DNA of 64,000 nt from Flavobacterium sharifuzzamanii (GCF_003254585.1 NZ_QJGZ01000040.1:372001-436000); one strand, 5' to 3'; counted from the stretch's first letter, positions 8,580 to 17,845 are shown. Numbers and translations: made by a program. The notes: generated from the letters alone by a model not told the origin.

Positions 8580-10997
8580 ATGATTAAACATAAAAACACA
8601 TTTCAAAAAATTACAATTGCCTTATTGTTTTCGGTATCAATTTTTGCACAAAAACAAGCCAGAATTGTCGAAGATTTCAATAAAAACTGGAACTTCAAAT
8701 TGGGAGATTATCCTGAAGCAATAAATGCTAATTTCAATGCATCAGATTGGAGAATGCTTCAATTACCGCACGATTGGAGTATTGAAGGTGCTTTTGATAA
8801 AGATGCCAAAACCAAACAAGCACAAGGATTTTTACCTGCTGGAAAAGGTTGGTATCGTAAAGTATTTACAGTTCCTGCAAATTGGAAAAACAAAACAGTT
8901 TCAATTGAATTTGACGGTGTTTTTAAGAATAGTGAAGTTTTCATTAATGGAAAATCATTAGGAGTTCGCCCAAACGGATATATTTCTTTTGGATATGACT
9001 TGACGCAATATTTAAACTTTGGAAAATCAAATACGATTGCAGTAAAAGTAGATAATGATGCACAGCCGAATTCAAGATGGTACACAGGTTCTGGAATTTA
9101 TAGAAATGTGCGTTTAGTTGCAACTAATAAAATTCATGTAGTAAAATGGGGAACTTATGTAACTACAAGAATTATTTCTAAAGAAAAAGCTGTTGTTGAT
9201 ATTGATATTGACGTTAAGAATGATTTAACTAAGAATAAACTTTTTAAGTTAGTCTCGACAGTTTTGGATAAAAACAATATTGAAGTTGCAAAAGGAATTT
9301 CTGATGGAAATATTCCTGCAAATTCAATATTACAAATTAGACAGAATATCAATATGGAAAACCCAATTCTTTGGGATACAGAAAATCCATATTTATATAA
9401 AATAAGTACTAAAGTTTATGATGGCTCAACTTTAATTGATACGTATGAAACGCCACTTGGATTTAGATTTTTCAATTTCGATTCGGAAAAAGGATTTTCT
9501 TTAAATGGTGTTCCAACCAAAATTTATGGCGTTTGTCTGCATCACGATAATGGTGCTTTGGGTGCAGTTGAAAATATTCACGCGGTTAGAAGAAAACTAA
9601 CTTTAATGAAAGAAATGGGAGCCAACGCTATCAGAATGTCTCATAATCCACATTCTTTGGAAATGATGCAATTGTGCGACGAAATGGGATTTATTGTTCA
9701 GGACGAAGCTTTTGACGTTTGGAAAAAGAAAAAAGTAACCAATGATTATCATAAAGATTGGGATGCTTGGCACAAACAAGATTTAGAAGATTTTATCAAA
9801 AGAGATCGCAATCATCCATCGGTAATAATGTGGAGTATTGGAAACGAAATCAGAGAGCAATTTGATTCGACGGGAATTTCAATTACCAGAGAATTAGCTA
9901 AGATTGTAAAATCTCTTGATACAACTCGTCCCGTAACTTCGGCTTTGACCGAAAATATAATTGAGAAAAACTTTATTTATCAGTCTGGCGCTTTAGATCT
10001 TTTAGGATTCAATTACAAACATGAAGATTATAAAGATTTTCCAACGAAATTTAAAGGACAAAAAATATTGGCTTCAGAAAGTGTTTCGGCTTTGGAAACA
10101 CGTGGACATTATGATTTTCCTGACGGAATTAAAGCATGGCCAACAAAATACGGCGCTGCGTTTGACGGAAATGCCGATTGGACGGTTTCGGCTTACGATC
10201 AGGTAAAATCGTATTGGGGAGCTACGCATGAAGAAAACTGGAAAACTATTAAAAGTCAGGATTTCATGGCGGGAACTTTTATCTGGACAGGATTCGATTA
10301 TATCGGAGAGCCAGACCCGTATCCGTTTCCTGCAAGAAGTTCGTATTTCGGGATTGTAGATTTAGCTGGACTTCCAAAAGATGTGTATTATATGTACCAA
10401 AGCGAATGGTCGAATAAAACGGTTCTTCATATTTTACCGCATTGGAACTGGAAAAAAGATCAAGAAGTTGAAGTTTGGGCGTATTATAATAATGCCGATG
10501 AAGTGGAATTATTCTTAAACGGAAAGTCGTTAGGAAAGAAAGCCAAACAAAATGATGATTTGCATATCTCTTGGCGCGTAAAATTCGAACCTGGAACATT
10601 AAAAGTGGTTTCTAGAAAGAACGGAAAAGTGGTTTTAGAGAAAGAAATCCGCACAGCAGGAGAAGCTTCAAAACTAGACTTGCAAGCTGATAAAACTTCA
10701 ATCAAAAACGATACTTATGATTTGGTTTACGTAACGGTTTCTATGACTGATAAAGACGGAAACTTATTGCCAAACGCCATGGATTTAATCAATTTTGAAG
10801 TAATTGGCGGAGGAAAATTAGTTGGTGTTGATAATGGTTATCAAGCCAATTTGGATTCTTTTAAAGCAAATTCTTGTAAGTTGTTTAATGGAAAATGTAT
10901 TGCTATTATTCAGTCGAATGGGAAGAAAGAAAATATTCAGTTGAAGGCAACGGCAGAGAATTTACAAGATTCGTCAGTTCAGATAAGAGTTAATTAA
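8580..10997 (+). CDS. GH2 beta-galactosidase-like enzyme with DUF4982-type C-terminus
   Basis: 805 residues with a signal peptide (MIKHKNTFQKITIALLFS, cleavage near IFAQ). Modules: jelly roll (about 30-185), Ig-like domain (about 190-300), TIM barrel (about 305-600) with acid/base Glu423 in SIGNEIRE and nucleophile Glu500 in LASESVS, then an Ig-like DUF4982-type domain (about 620-690) and a final beta-sandwich (about 700-805). The order is typical of Bacteroidota exo-acting beta-galactosidases. It follows the malectin GH2 and is the last gene of this + strand cluster; a terminator lies about 210 nt downstream. It probably removes terminal beta-linked galactose or a related sugar in the periplasm. 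Confidence 0.87.
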   Translation: MIKHKNTFQKITIALLFSVSIFAQKQARIVEDFNKNWNFKLGDYPEAINANFNASDWRMLQLPHDWSIEGAFDKDAKTKQAQGFLPAGKGWYRKVFTVPANWKNKTVSIEFDGVFKNSEVFINGKSLGVRPNGYISFGYDLTQYLNFGKSNTIAVKVDNDAQPNSRWYTGSGIYRNVRLVATNKIHVVKWGTYVTTRIISKEKAVVDIDIDVKNDLTKNKLFKLVSTVLDKNNIEVAKGISDGNIPANSILQIRQNINMENPILWDTENPYLYKISTKVYDGSTLIDTYETPLGFRFFNFDSEKGFSLNGVPTKIYGVCLHHDNGALGAVENIHAVRRKLTLMKEMGANAIRMSHNPHSLEMMQLCDEMGFIVQDEAFDVWKKKKVTNDYHKDWDAWHKQDLEDFIKRDRNHPSVIMWSIGNEIREQFDSTGISITRELAKIVKSLDTTRPVTSALTENIIEKNFIYQSGALDLLGFNYKHEDYKDFPTKFKGQKILASESVSALETRGHYDFPDGIKAWPTKYGAAFDGNADWTVSAYDQVKSYWGATHEENWKTIKSQDFMAGTFIWTGFDYIGEPDPYPFPARSSYFGIVDLAGLPKDVYYMYQSEWSNKTVLHILPHWNWKKDQEVEVWAYYNNADEVELFLNGKSLGKKAKQNDDLHISWRVKFEPGTLKVVSRKNGKVVLEKEIRTAGEASKLDLQADKTSIKNDTYDLVYVTVSMTDKDGNLLPNAMDLINFEVIGGGKLVGVDNGYQANLDSFKANSCKLFNGKCIAIIQSNGKKENIQLKATAENLQDSSVQIRVN

Positions 10998-11000
10998 TTT

Positions 11001-11195
11001 TATATGTCGCCCCGATGGGGCTTTGATTCTCTAATCTATTATTTTTCTTCTATAAATATTAAGCTCCGCTGGAGCTTTTTAAATTACAATTTAGAAAATC
11101 TTTGTAGCTCTGGAAGAGCCAAATATTTATAGAAAAATATTTATAGAAAAATGATTCTCATATAAGAGTAAAGCTCCAGAGGAGCGAAATAATAC
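11001..11195. repeat. Cluster of short hairpins of the GCTCC-GGAGC / ATAAATATT family
   Basis: Four small palindromes in a row: GCCCCGATGGGGC, AGCTCCGCTGGAGCT, GCTCTGGAAGAGC and GCTCCAGAGGAGC. They are joined by TATAAATATT or AAATATTTATAGAAAAA linkers. The same words recur at 17677-17845 and 54868-55030, so this is a dispersed repeat family. It fills most of the 287-nt spacer between the GH2 and YdeI-like genes. Confidence 0.85.
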
Positions 11196-11202
11196 AAACA
11201 AT

Positions 11203-11236
11203 CAGAATCCGCTTCAAACTAGAAGCGGATTTTTTC
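11203..11236 (+). terminator. Rho-independent terminator
   Basis: Stem AATCCGCTTC / GAAGCGGATT with a short loop, followed by a T run. It ends the GH2-containing transcript before the unrelated YdeI-like gene. Confidence 0.85.
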
Positions 11237-11284
11237 TTTTAAGCATTTAAAATATTGATATATTTATAAAATAATTCAAAATAA

Positions 11285-11842
11285 ATGACACCAACTTTCT
11301 TCGTAAATCAATTAGAATTTAGAAAATGGCTTGAGAGGAACCATCAAAAAGAGAAAGAACTTTTGGTTGGTTTTTATAAAGTTACGAGTAAAAAGCCTTC
11401 TATGAGCTGGTCAGAATCTGTAGATCAAGCGCTTTGTTTTGGATGGATTGATGGTGTTCGAAAATCTATTGATACGGAAAGCTATACAATTCGTTTTACT
11501 CCAAGAAAGCCTTCTAGCATTTGGAGTGCGATTAATATTCAGAAGATAGAAGATTTGACAAAAGCGGGATTAATGACCGATGCTGGTTTGAAAGCTTTTA
11601 GTTTTAGAACCGAAAATAAGTCTAAGATTTATTCGCACGAAAAAGAACCAGTTCCGTTGTTAGATGTTTACGAGAAACAGTTTAAAAACAATACAATCGC
11701 TTGGAATTTTTTTGAGAAGCAGGCCCCTTCGTATAAGAAAGTGATGATTCATTGGATTATGAGTGCCAAGCAAGAAAAAACACAGCTTTCTAGACTTGAA
11801 AAAACGATTACAGAAAGTGAAAAACAGAAAAGAGTCTTGTAG
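11285..11842 (+). CDS. YdeI/OmpD-associated family protein
   Basis: 185 residues, no signal peptide, cytoplasmic. The N-terminus has the family signature: FRKWLERNHQKEKELLVGFYK, then SWSESVDQALCFGWIDGVRK and RFTPRKPSSIWSAINIQKIEDL. The family is linked by name to stress or bacteriocin tolerance in other bacteria, but its biochemical function is not settled. A short C-terminal helical segment (IMSAKQEKTQLSRLEKTI) resembles the region seen in bacteriocin-protection relatives. It stands alone after a terminator, 49 nt before the next + strand gene, with no link to the glycan genes. Confidence 0.85.
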   Translation: MTPTFFVNQLEFRKWLERNHQKEKELLVGFYKVTSKKPSMSWSESVDQALCFGWIDGVRKSIDTESYTIRFTPRKPSSIWSAINIQKIEDLTKAGLMTDAGLKAFSFRTENKSKIYSHEKEPVPLLDVYEKQFKNNTIAWNFFEKQAPSYKKVMIHWIMSAKQEKTQLSRLEKTITESEKQKRVL

Positions 11843-11891
11843 CTATTATGAATAAAATGTTTTACTTTAGTAGTCTGACTTTTAGTGAAAT

Positions 11892-12548
11892 ATGGAAAAA
11901 GAAAATACCACAAAAATAAAAGGGGAAATTTTGCTAGGTATTATTTTTGCCTTAGAATTATACGCCTTGCCTGTACAGTTTTATTTACTGTTAAAAAGTC
12001 CTGAATTTACTTTTTTCAGTGCAGCAGTTCGTTTTTTCAGTTTCTTCACTATTACAACAAATACTATAGTTTTTCTTTGCAGTGCTTTTTTGTTATTTGG
12101 CGGAAGAAGCAAGGCAAATACTTTTTTCAAAAAAGGCACCACAATCACTGCGATAACAGTTTATATTTTGATTGTTGGGATTGTTTTTAATTTGCTTCTT
12201 CGCCCAACACTTCATTTAGAAGGACATCATCTTATTGTAAGCGAAATTTTTCATACGGTCGTTCCCATTTTATTTTTGGTTTTCTGGCTGTTCTTTGTAA
12301 GTCCTGAAAAGATCTCTTTTAAAACCATTTGGTTTTGGTTGGTTTACCCGATTATTTACATGATTTATACCATAATCCACGGATTTACTTCTAGCTTTTA
12401 TCCTTATCCTTTTATTGATGTTACTAAACTCGGATTGCAAACAGCACTCATAAACGGATTTTTCGTTTTAATCTCTTTTGTGGTTTTGTCTGTGATTTTG
12501 ATTTTAATTTCGAAAATTAGGACTAAGAAGATTAGCTTGGAAGACTAA
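11892..12548 (+). CDS. Pr6Pr family integral membrane protein
   Basis: 218 residues with about six predicted membrane spans (LLGIIFALELYALPVQFYLL; FSFFTITTNTIVFLCSAFLL; ITAITVYILIVGIVFNLLL; VVPILFLVFWLFFV; IWFWLVYPIIYMIYTII; FFVLISFVVLSVILILIS). FSFFTITTN, the conserved histidines in HLIVSEIFH and the YPYPFIDV segment match the Pr6Pr family, whose function is unknown. It may be co-transcribed with the YdeI-like gene 49 nt upstream. Nothing ties it to the neighbouring regulator pair. Confidence 0.8.
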   Translation: MEKENTTKIKGEILLGIIFALELYALPVQFYLLLKSPEFTFFSAAVRFFSFFTITTNTIVFLCSAFLLFGGRSKANTFFKKGTTITAITVYILIVGIVFNLLLRPTLHLEGHHLIVSEIFHTVVPILFLVFWLFFVSPEKISFKTIWFWLVYPIIYMIYTIIHGFTSSFYPYPFIDVTKLGLQTALINGFFVLISFVVLSVILILISKIRTKKISLED

Positions 12549-12773
12549 AATAAAATAGTCGATCTTCTAGTCAGGAATTAACAAAAAAAAGGAACTTTCT
12601 TCTTTCCTTCTTTCTCCTGAAATTTTTCTACAAACTTCCGATGGCATTAATTTAATAGATGAAAAATATCTTGATTTTTGTATCTAAACTTTACTTATAT
12701 ATTGTAATTAATTCTTTTTTAGGTTTTTAAAGGTAAAAAATTATTGCCTAAATGTTCTGTATTTACTGGTTTA
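12549..12773. other. Intergenic region before the blaI-like promoter
   Basis: AT-rich spacer (part of a 307-nt gap) after the Pr6Pr gene. It holds a pyrimidine-rich CTTTCTTCTTTCCTTCTTTC tract near 12595-12614. No open reading frame or clear terminator was recognised. The regulatory sites of the next operon start at 12774. Confidence 0.5.
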
Positions 12774-12787
12774 ACTAATTAATTAGT
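12774..12787. promoter_or_regulatory. Upstream BlaI-type operator candidate
   Basis: Perfect 14-bp palindrome ACTAATTAATTAGT. It shares its full sequence with the centre of the 18-bp palindrome at 12812-12829, with an isolated half-site (CCAATTAGT) between them. The pair of sites 24 nt apart suits cooperative binding by dimers of the wHTH repressor encoded just downstream. Confidence 0.65.
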
Positions 12788-12808
12788 ATAAATATTAACC
12801 AATTAGTT

Positions 12809-12838
12809 TTGCTACTAATTAATTAGTAGTTATATTTG
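12809..12838 (+). promoter_or_regulatory. Promoter with an operator occupying the -33/-7 spacer
   Basis: TTG at 12809-12811, a 19-nt spacer and TATATTTG at 12831-12838 match the Bacteroidota primary promoter (TTG, 17-23 nt, TAnnTTTG). The spacer is almost entirely the perfect 18-bp palindrome CTACTAATTAATTAGTAG (12812-12829), so bound repressor would block the polymerase. Transcription should start about 5-8 nt downstream, close to the ATG at 12856. Confidence 0.8.
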
Positions 12839-12855
12839 TCAAAAGAATTTCTACT

Positions 12856-13218
12856 ATGATAAAATTAGCCAAACGAGAAGAACAGATTATGCAGGTTTTT
12901 TGGGATTTAAACAAAGCCTTCATCAGAGACATTATTCCATTGCTGCCAGATCCGAAACCACATTATAATAGTGTTGCGACGATTGTCAAAATATTAGAAG
13001 AAAAAGGGTTTCTAAATCGGGAAACAATTGGGAATATGCATTGCTTTTTTCCGGTAATTCAAAGAGAAGAATATCAACAATTTGCGCTGAAAGATGTTGT
13101 GAGTCAATATTTTGATAATTCGTATCCACGTATGCTTGCCTTTTTTGCTAAAGAGCAAAAATTAACCGAAAAAGAATTGGACGAAATCGTGAACATGATA
13201 AAAAAAGATTCGATATGA
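12856..13218 (+). CDS. BlaI/MecI/CopY-family transcriptional repressor
   Basis: 120 residues: an N-terminal winged helix (KREEQIMQVFWDLNKAFIR; YNSVATIVKILEEKGFLNRE) and a C-terminal dimerisation helix region (MLAFFAKEQKLTEKELDEIV). It is expected to repress its own operon through the two AATTAATT palindromes upstream, and to be inactivated when the neighbouring membrane protease is activated. Its stop overlaps the next start by 4 nt, indicating translational coupling. No beta-lactamase is nearby, so the inducing signal need not be a beta-lactam; in Flavobacterium such pairs are common orphan stress regulators (inference). Confidence 0.9.
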   Translation: MIKLAKREEQIMQVFWDLNKAFIRDIIPLLPDPKPHYNSVATIVKILEEKGFLNRETIGNMHCFFPVIQREEYQQFALKDVVSQYFDNSYPRMLAFFAKEQKLTEKELDEIVNMIKKDSI

Positions 13219-15227
13219 TACCATATATTCTATACACAGCGCTTATTCTTTTTGCTTGCCTTATGTTTTATAAGCTGCTTTTGCAGAAAGAAACTTTTTA
13301 TAATTTGAATAGATTTGTTTTGCTTGCGTGTATGCTAGTAGCTTTTACTTTGCCGTTGCTTCCGATTCCGCAGCAATTCTCTCTTCAAAAACAGAAAGTA
13401 ACAGCAGCTATTCCTTCCATAAAAAAAACAGTTGTAAAAGAATCAACTGCCGAGATGAAAGCACTTCCTGTAAATGAAGTTTTAGTAAATGAAACAAAGC
13501 AACAATTTAATATGACTTTGGTCATGCAGTGGATAGTGTATTTGTACTGGTTTGGTGTCATTGTTTTTGCGCTTAATTTTTTGATGCAAGCTGTTGTATT
13601 ATTTTACAGAGCGTACACATCAGAGATTATTAGGGACGGAAAATTTAGAATTGTCGAAATAACAGGTGATAAAGCACCTTGTTCTTTTGCTAATAATATT
13701 TTTATAAATCCTGAAAAATACGAATGGGAAACGTACAATCAGATTTTGCTGCATGAAAAAATTCACATTGAGCAAAAACATACTATTGATCTTTTGCTTG
13801 CAGAAATCGTACTTGTTTTTCAGTGGTTTAATCCTTTTGCTTGGCAATGGCGAAAAGCATTAGAAAGTAATCTTGAATTTTTGACTGATAACGAAATGCT
13901 ACAACAAGGTAGCGTAGAAAAAGAAAGTTATCAATTTAGCCTGCTTAAAGTAGCGGCGCCACAATTTCCTTTGAGTCTTACAACTAACTATAATCAATCA
14001 TTACTCAAAAAACGAATCATTATGATGAATTCAAAAAAATCAAACGTAAACACAACATGGAAATATTTTTTCCTGTTACCATTATTGGTATTGTTTGCCT
14101 GCCTTTTTAATCAACCGGCAGCGCAAAGTCAGACGCTAACTTCGAATATTAAAAACGAAGCAACTAAAGCGAGTCCAAACACTCAAAAGGGTGATCGAAC
14201 CGAAGGAAATTGGTTTGCCACAATCAAAGGCAATACGGTAGAAATGGAATTTAAAAACGACGAGGATAGCCATTCTACTCATACTTATGATATTAGCGAG
14301 TTTAGCGGATTATCAAAAGATAAACAAGGAACATTTTCTCTAACGCGTGAAGCGGGAACAATGAATTTTACCGGAAAATTTGAAGGAAATACCGGAATGG
14401 GAACGTACAAGTTTGTTGGCAATAAAAATTTCGCCAAAGAAATGGCTGCACAAGGGATTACATTGGCAGATGATACAGATCTTATGGTTTTCTTTGCTGT
14501 AAATATAAAAACGTCGTATGTAAAAATGTTGCATAAAAAAGGGTATAAAAATGTAGACAAAGAACAAGTAATTCCGTTGGCGGCTTTAAACGTAAGCGAA
14601 GATTACATCGATTCTATTAAAGATGCTGGAATTGGAAATATAGATATTGAAACGCTGATTCCTTTTAAATCCTTAAACATTGATAAAGCTTTTATTGAAG
14701 ATATTATTAAATCGGGTTATAAAAATGTTTCACCAGAAAATCTGATCACTTTAAAATCTCAAAATATTGACGGAAAGTATATTAATGATTACCGTTCTTC
14801 GACGAAAACAAAAAAGAATGAAAATGGAGAAGGAGATGAGGATAATATTGTTGCTTTCAAAACTTTAAACATAGATAAAGCTTATATTGATTCTTTTAAA
14901 AAAATGGGTTATAATGATCTTTCAAATGACGACTTAATTGCTTTAAAAGCTTTAAATGTAACTCCAGAATATGTTGTTCAATTCGAAAAAGTAGGTTATA
15001 AAAACATTTCGTCTGAAAATCTTACAGCTTTAAAATCGCAAAATATCACGGCAGATTTAATTAAGGAATATAAGGATCTGGGTTTTTCAGATTTAGATTT
15101 AGATGATATTGTGGGGGCAAAAGCGGTTGGTGCAACGCCAAGTTTCATTAAAGCTATGAGAGAAAAAGGACATAACTTTAAAGGTATTGAAAAGTATATA
15201 GCTTTAAAAGCAGTCGTTGGCAACTAA
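13215..15227 (+). CDS. BlaR1-type M56 membrane metallopeptidase with repetitive sensor domain
   Basis: 670 residues. N-terminal membrane spans (YILYTALILFACLMFYKLLL; FVLLACMLVAFTLPLLPI; WIVYLYWFGVIVFALNFLM) flank the cytosolic M56 protease domain with zinc motif HEKIH (His180, Glu181, His184) and the downstream acidic motif near EFLTDNEM. A further span (YFFLLPLLVLFACLF, about 275-295) leads to an extracytoplasmic part. From about residue 435 this consists of 23-30-residue repeats with a consensus close to GYKN-x5-L-LK-LNI-x-YI, at least seven copies. It has no penicillin-binding sensor domain. Proteolysis of the BlaI-like partner is the expected output; the ligand is unknown. Overlap with blaI by 4 nt shows one operon. 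Confidence 0.85.
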   Translation: MIPYILYTALILFACLMFYKLLLQKETFYNLNRFVLLACMLVAFTLPLLPIPQQFSLQKQKVTAAIPSIKKTVVKESTAEMKALPVNEVLVNETKQQFNMTLVMQWIVYLYWFGVIVFALNFLMQAVVLFYRAYTSEIIRDGKFRIVEITGDKAPCSFANNIFINPEKYEWETYNQILLHEKIHIEQKHTIDLLLAEIVLVFQWFNPFAWQWRKALESNLEFLTDNEMLQQGSVEKESYQFSLLKVAAPQFPLSLTTNYNQSLLKKRIIMMNSKKSNVNTTWKYFFLLPLLVLFACLFNQPAAQSQTLTSNIKNEATKASPNTQKGDRTEGNWFATIKGNTVEMEFKNDEDSHSTHTYDISEFSGLSKDKQGTFSLTREAGTMNFTGKFEGNTGMGTYKFVGNKNFAKEMAAQGITLADDTDLMVFFAVNIKTSYVKMLHKKGYKNVDKEQVIPLAALNVSEDYIDSIKDAGIGNIDIETLIPFKSLNIDKAFIEDIIKSGYKNVSPENLITLKSQNIDGKYINDYRSSTKTKKNENGEGDEDNIVAFKTLNIDKAYIDSFKKMGYNDLSNDDLIALKALNVTPEYVVQFEKVGYKNISSENLTALKSQNITADLIKEYKDLGFSDLDLDDIVGAKAVGATPSFIKAMREKGHNFKGIEKYIALKAVVGN

Positions 15228-15315
15228 GCTGATATTGCTTTTGATAGTTAAAGCAATACATTTTTTCTGTTAATAAAATATTCAAGTTGTAAGACTACAA
15301 TCAAAATTTAGTATT

Positions 15316-15350
15316 AAAGCCCAAATCTGTAGATTTGGGCTTTATTTTTT
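15316..15350 (+). terminator. Rho-independent terminator
   Basis: Perfect 13-bp stem AAAGCCCAAATCT / AGATTTGGGCTTT with a 2-nt loop, followed by ATTTTTT. It ends the blaI-blaR1-like operon. Confidence 0.9.
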
Positions 15351-15506
15351 AGGCAACTTTTAAAATAGTATACCTAAATGAATTATTTAAATAAAATCAT
15401 TTCAAACCAAAATGCTGTAAAAAATGTTGTTGGTCGAAATTCTATTCGAAAGATTTCAATTTATACTACATTTATGCTTTATAGACTATTTTAAAGCAAA
15501 TCAGTA

Positions 15507-17600
15507 ATGAAAAAAATATTCCTTTCCTTATGTCTTTTTGGTGTAATTTCTAATGCTTCAAGTCAGGAATTTGCGAATGCACCAAAGCCTTTTGGACCAC
15601 TTCCGACGCAGAAACAAATTGATTGGCAGGAAATGGAATTTTATGCTTTTGTACATTTTTCATTAAATACATTTACAAACAAAGAATGGGGTTATGGAGA
15701 CGAATTGCCAGAACTTTTTAATCCGTCGCAGTTAGACGTTCGCCAATGGGCGCGCGTGGTAAAAGAGGCTGGAATGAAAGGCATTATTCTAGTTGCAAAA
15801 CATCACGATGGTTTCTGTTTATGGCCATCGGCTTATACAGAACGTTCTGTAAAAAATTCACCTTGGGAAAACGGAAAGGGAGATTTGGTGAAAGAATTGG
15901 CTGCTGCTTGTAAAGAATACGATTTAAAGCTAGGATTATATCTTTCGCCTTGGGACAGAAATCATCCGCAATACGGCAAACCGGAATATATTACTTATTT
16001 CAGAAATCAGTTAAAAGAATTATTGACGAATTACGGAGATGTTTTCGAAATGTGGTTTGACGGAGCTAATGGCGGTGACGGTTATTACGGTGGTGCAAAT
16101 GAAACTAGAAAAATCAATTCTTTGACTTATTATAATTGGGATGAAACCTATAAATTGATTTATGATATCGCACCAAAAACTCTAGTTTGGGGCGTTGGTC
16201 CATCTGAAGCAAGGTGGATAGGAAATGAAGAAGGACGTGCAGGTAAAACCAATTGGTCGTTACTACGCCAAAAAGATGAATTGGCTGGAAAAGTACATTA
16301 TACAGAATTTATGTCTGGACATGAAGACGGTGAAAAATGGGTTCCTGGCGAAGCCGATGTTTCGATCAGACCAGGATGGTTCTATCATTCGGTTGAAGAC
16401 GATAAAGTGCGTTCGCTTGACGAAATGGTAGATATTTATTACGAATCGATTGGACGAAATGCAACTTTATTATTAAATCTTCCTGTTGATATACGAGGTT
16501 TGGTTCATGAAAATGACGAAGCAAGATTGAAAGAATTGGTTGCCACTATTAAAGCCGATTTCAAAAAAGAACTATTAGCAGAAACTCAGGTTCAAGCTTC
16601 AAACATTCGTGCAAACGATTTGAATTTTGGTCCGCAGAATGTAATTGACGGAAATAAAAATACCTATTGGGCAACAGACGATAAAGTAAAACAAGCTACA
16701 GTTGAATTTACTTTTAAAAAGCCAACAGCAATCAATAGAATTTTACTTCAAGAATATATTAAACTGGGACAGCGTGTAAAAGCATTTTCTATTGAAGTAA
16801 AAGTTGACGGACAATGGAAAACAATCGCCAATGAAACTACAATTGGTTACAAAAGAATCCTGCGTTTAGATCGTGTTATGGCTTCGGCACTTAGAGTGAA
16901 TATTCTGGATGCAAAAGCTGGATTTGTAATTAGTGCAATTGAGGCTTACAATGCGCCAACTTTTGTAAAAGAACCTCAAATTCTTTGCGATAAAAATGGT
17001 TTGGTTACAATTAAATCAGAAGAAGGAAATGCTATCTATTACACTTTAGATGGAAAGACGCCTACTGAAAAAAGCACTTTATACAAAGCACCATTCGTAT
17101 ATAATAAAGAAGTAGAAATTAAAGCTATTTCAAGAAGCGCTAAAGAGAAAATCAATAGCGCTGTAAAGATCGCAAAATATGGTGTTTCTAAAGAGAAATG
17201 GAAAGTAATTTCGACTTCGAGCGGAGATGATAAATCAGTAGAAAGAATTATTGACGGCAATGCTAATACAGAATGGAGTTTTGGAAATGATGAAAACAAA
17301 CTGCCACAAAGTATTGTTATTGATATGGGAGAATTGATCAGTATTAAAGGTTTTACCTATACGCCACAACAGGTTGGTAACAATTTAAATTTGATTTCAA
17401 ATTATGAATTGTATACAAGTGTAGACAGTTTTTACTGGGACAAACAATCAGAAGGAGAATTTTCGAATATTAAACATAATCCGATTGAGCAGGTTAAAAA
17501 TTTTGCTACAGTAAAAGCAAGATTTTTGAAATTTGTCGCTACAGCTGCTGTTGGGAAAACGCAAACAGTTTCGATTGCTGAAATTGGAGTTGTGGAATAA
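15507..17600 (+). CDS. GH29 alpha-L-fucosidase with two F5/8C domains
   Basis: 697 residues, signal peptide (MKKIFLSLCLFGVISNASSQ). The catalytic barrel spans about 30-345, with VAKHHDGFCLWPS, the nucleophile Asp185 in EMWFDGANGG and SIGRNATLLLNLPVD. It is followed by a discoidin/F5-8C (CBM32-like) domain (about 355-475; NVIDGNKNTYWA), a chitobiase-C-terminal-like domain (about 485-550; IYYTLDGKTPTEKSTLYK) and a second F5/8C domain (about 565-697; RIIDGNANTEWSFG). This layout is typical of secreted Bacteroidota GH29 enzymes, which remove alpha-linked fucose from host-type or plant glycans. It is a separate transcription unit upstream of the NagB fusion gene. A second, shorter GH29 lies at 35511. 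Confidence 0.88.
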   Translation: MKKIFLSLCLFGVISNASSQEFANAPKPFGPLPTQKQIDWQEMEFYAFVHFSLNTFTNKEWGYGDELPELFNPSQLDVRQWARVVKEAGMKGIILVAKHHDGFCLWPSAYTERSVKNSPWENGKGDLVKELAAACKEYDLKLGLYLSPWDRNHPQYGKPEYITYFRNQLKELLTNYGDVFEMWFDGANGGDGYYGGANETRKINSLTYYNWDETYKLIYDIAPKTLVWGVGPSEARWIGNEEGRAGKTNWSLLRQKDELAGKVHYTEFMSGHEDGEKWVPGEADVSIRPGWFYHSVEDDKVRSLDEMVDIYYESIGRNATLLLNLPVDIRGLVHENDEARLKELVATIKADFKKELLAETQVQASNIRANDLNFGPQNVIDGNKNTYWATDDKVKQATVEFTFKKPTAINRILLQEYIKLGQRVKAFSIEVKVDGQWKTIANETTIGYKRILRLDRVMASALRVNILDAKAGFVISAIEAYNAPTFVKEPQILCDKNGLVTIKSEEGNAIYYTLDGKTPTEKSTLYKAPFVYNKEVEIKAISRSAKEKINSAVKIAKYGVSKEKWKVISTSSGDDKSVERIIDGNANTEWSFGNDENKLPQSIVIDMGELISIKGFTYTPQQVGNNLNLISNYELYTSVDSFYWDKQSEGEFSNIKHNPIEQVKNFATVKARFLKFVATAAVGKTQTVSIAEIGVVE

Positions 17601-17676
17601 AACACCTTTTTTGGAAAACGAAGTTGTTTTAAAAAGAGCCGATATTGGAATATTTATAAGATTATGTTCTACATTA

Positions 17677-17845
17677 AAACCCTGGAGGGGTGAAATATTT
17701 ATAGATTACCATAAAGGAAATGAAGAAAGCTCCAGCGGAGCGACATATAATACGATTGTAGAAAAATATGTCGCTCCGCTGGAGCTTTGATTTTGTAATC
17801 GTTGATTATTTCTATAAATATTAAGCTTCTCCGAAGCTTATAAAA
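17677..17845. repeat. GCTCC-GGAGC / ATAAATATT hairpin cluster with perfect 22-bp inverted repeat
   Basis: The arms at 17726-17747 and 17767-17788 are exact complements (AAAGCTCCAGCGGAGCGACA core). CCCTGGAGGGG stands on the left and AAGCTTCTCCGAAGCTT on the right. Linkers GAAATATTTATAGA and CTATAAATATTAAGC match those at 11001-11195 and 54868-55030. It fills most of the 361-nt gap before the NagB gene. Confidence 0.88.

Noticed and set aside
13215..15227. True beta-lactam resistance operon
   Set aside because: The sensor half lacks any penicillin-binding motif and no beta-lactamase gene is near.
17533..17790. 85-codon + strand frame overlapping the GH29 end
   Set aside because: It runs through the perfect 22-bp inverted repeat and has no recognisable protein features.
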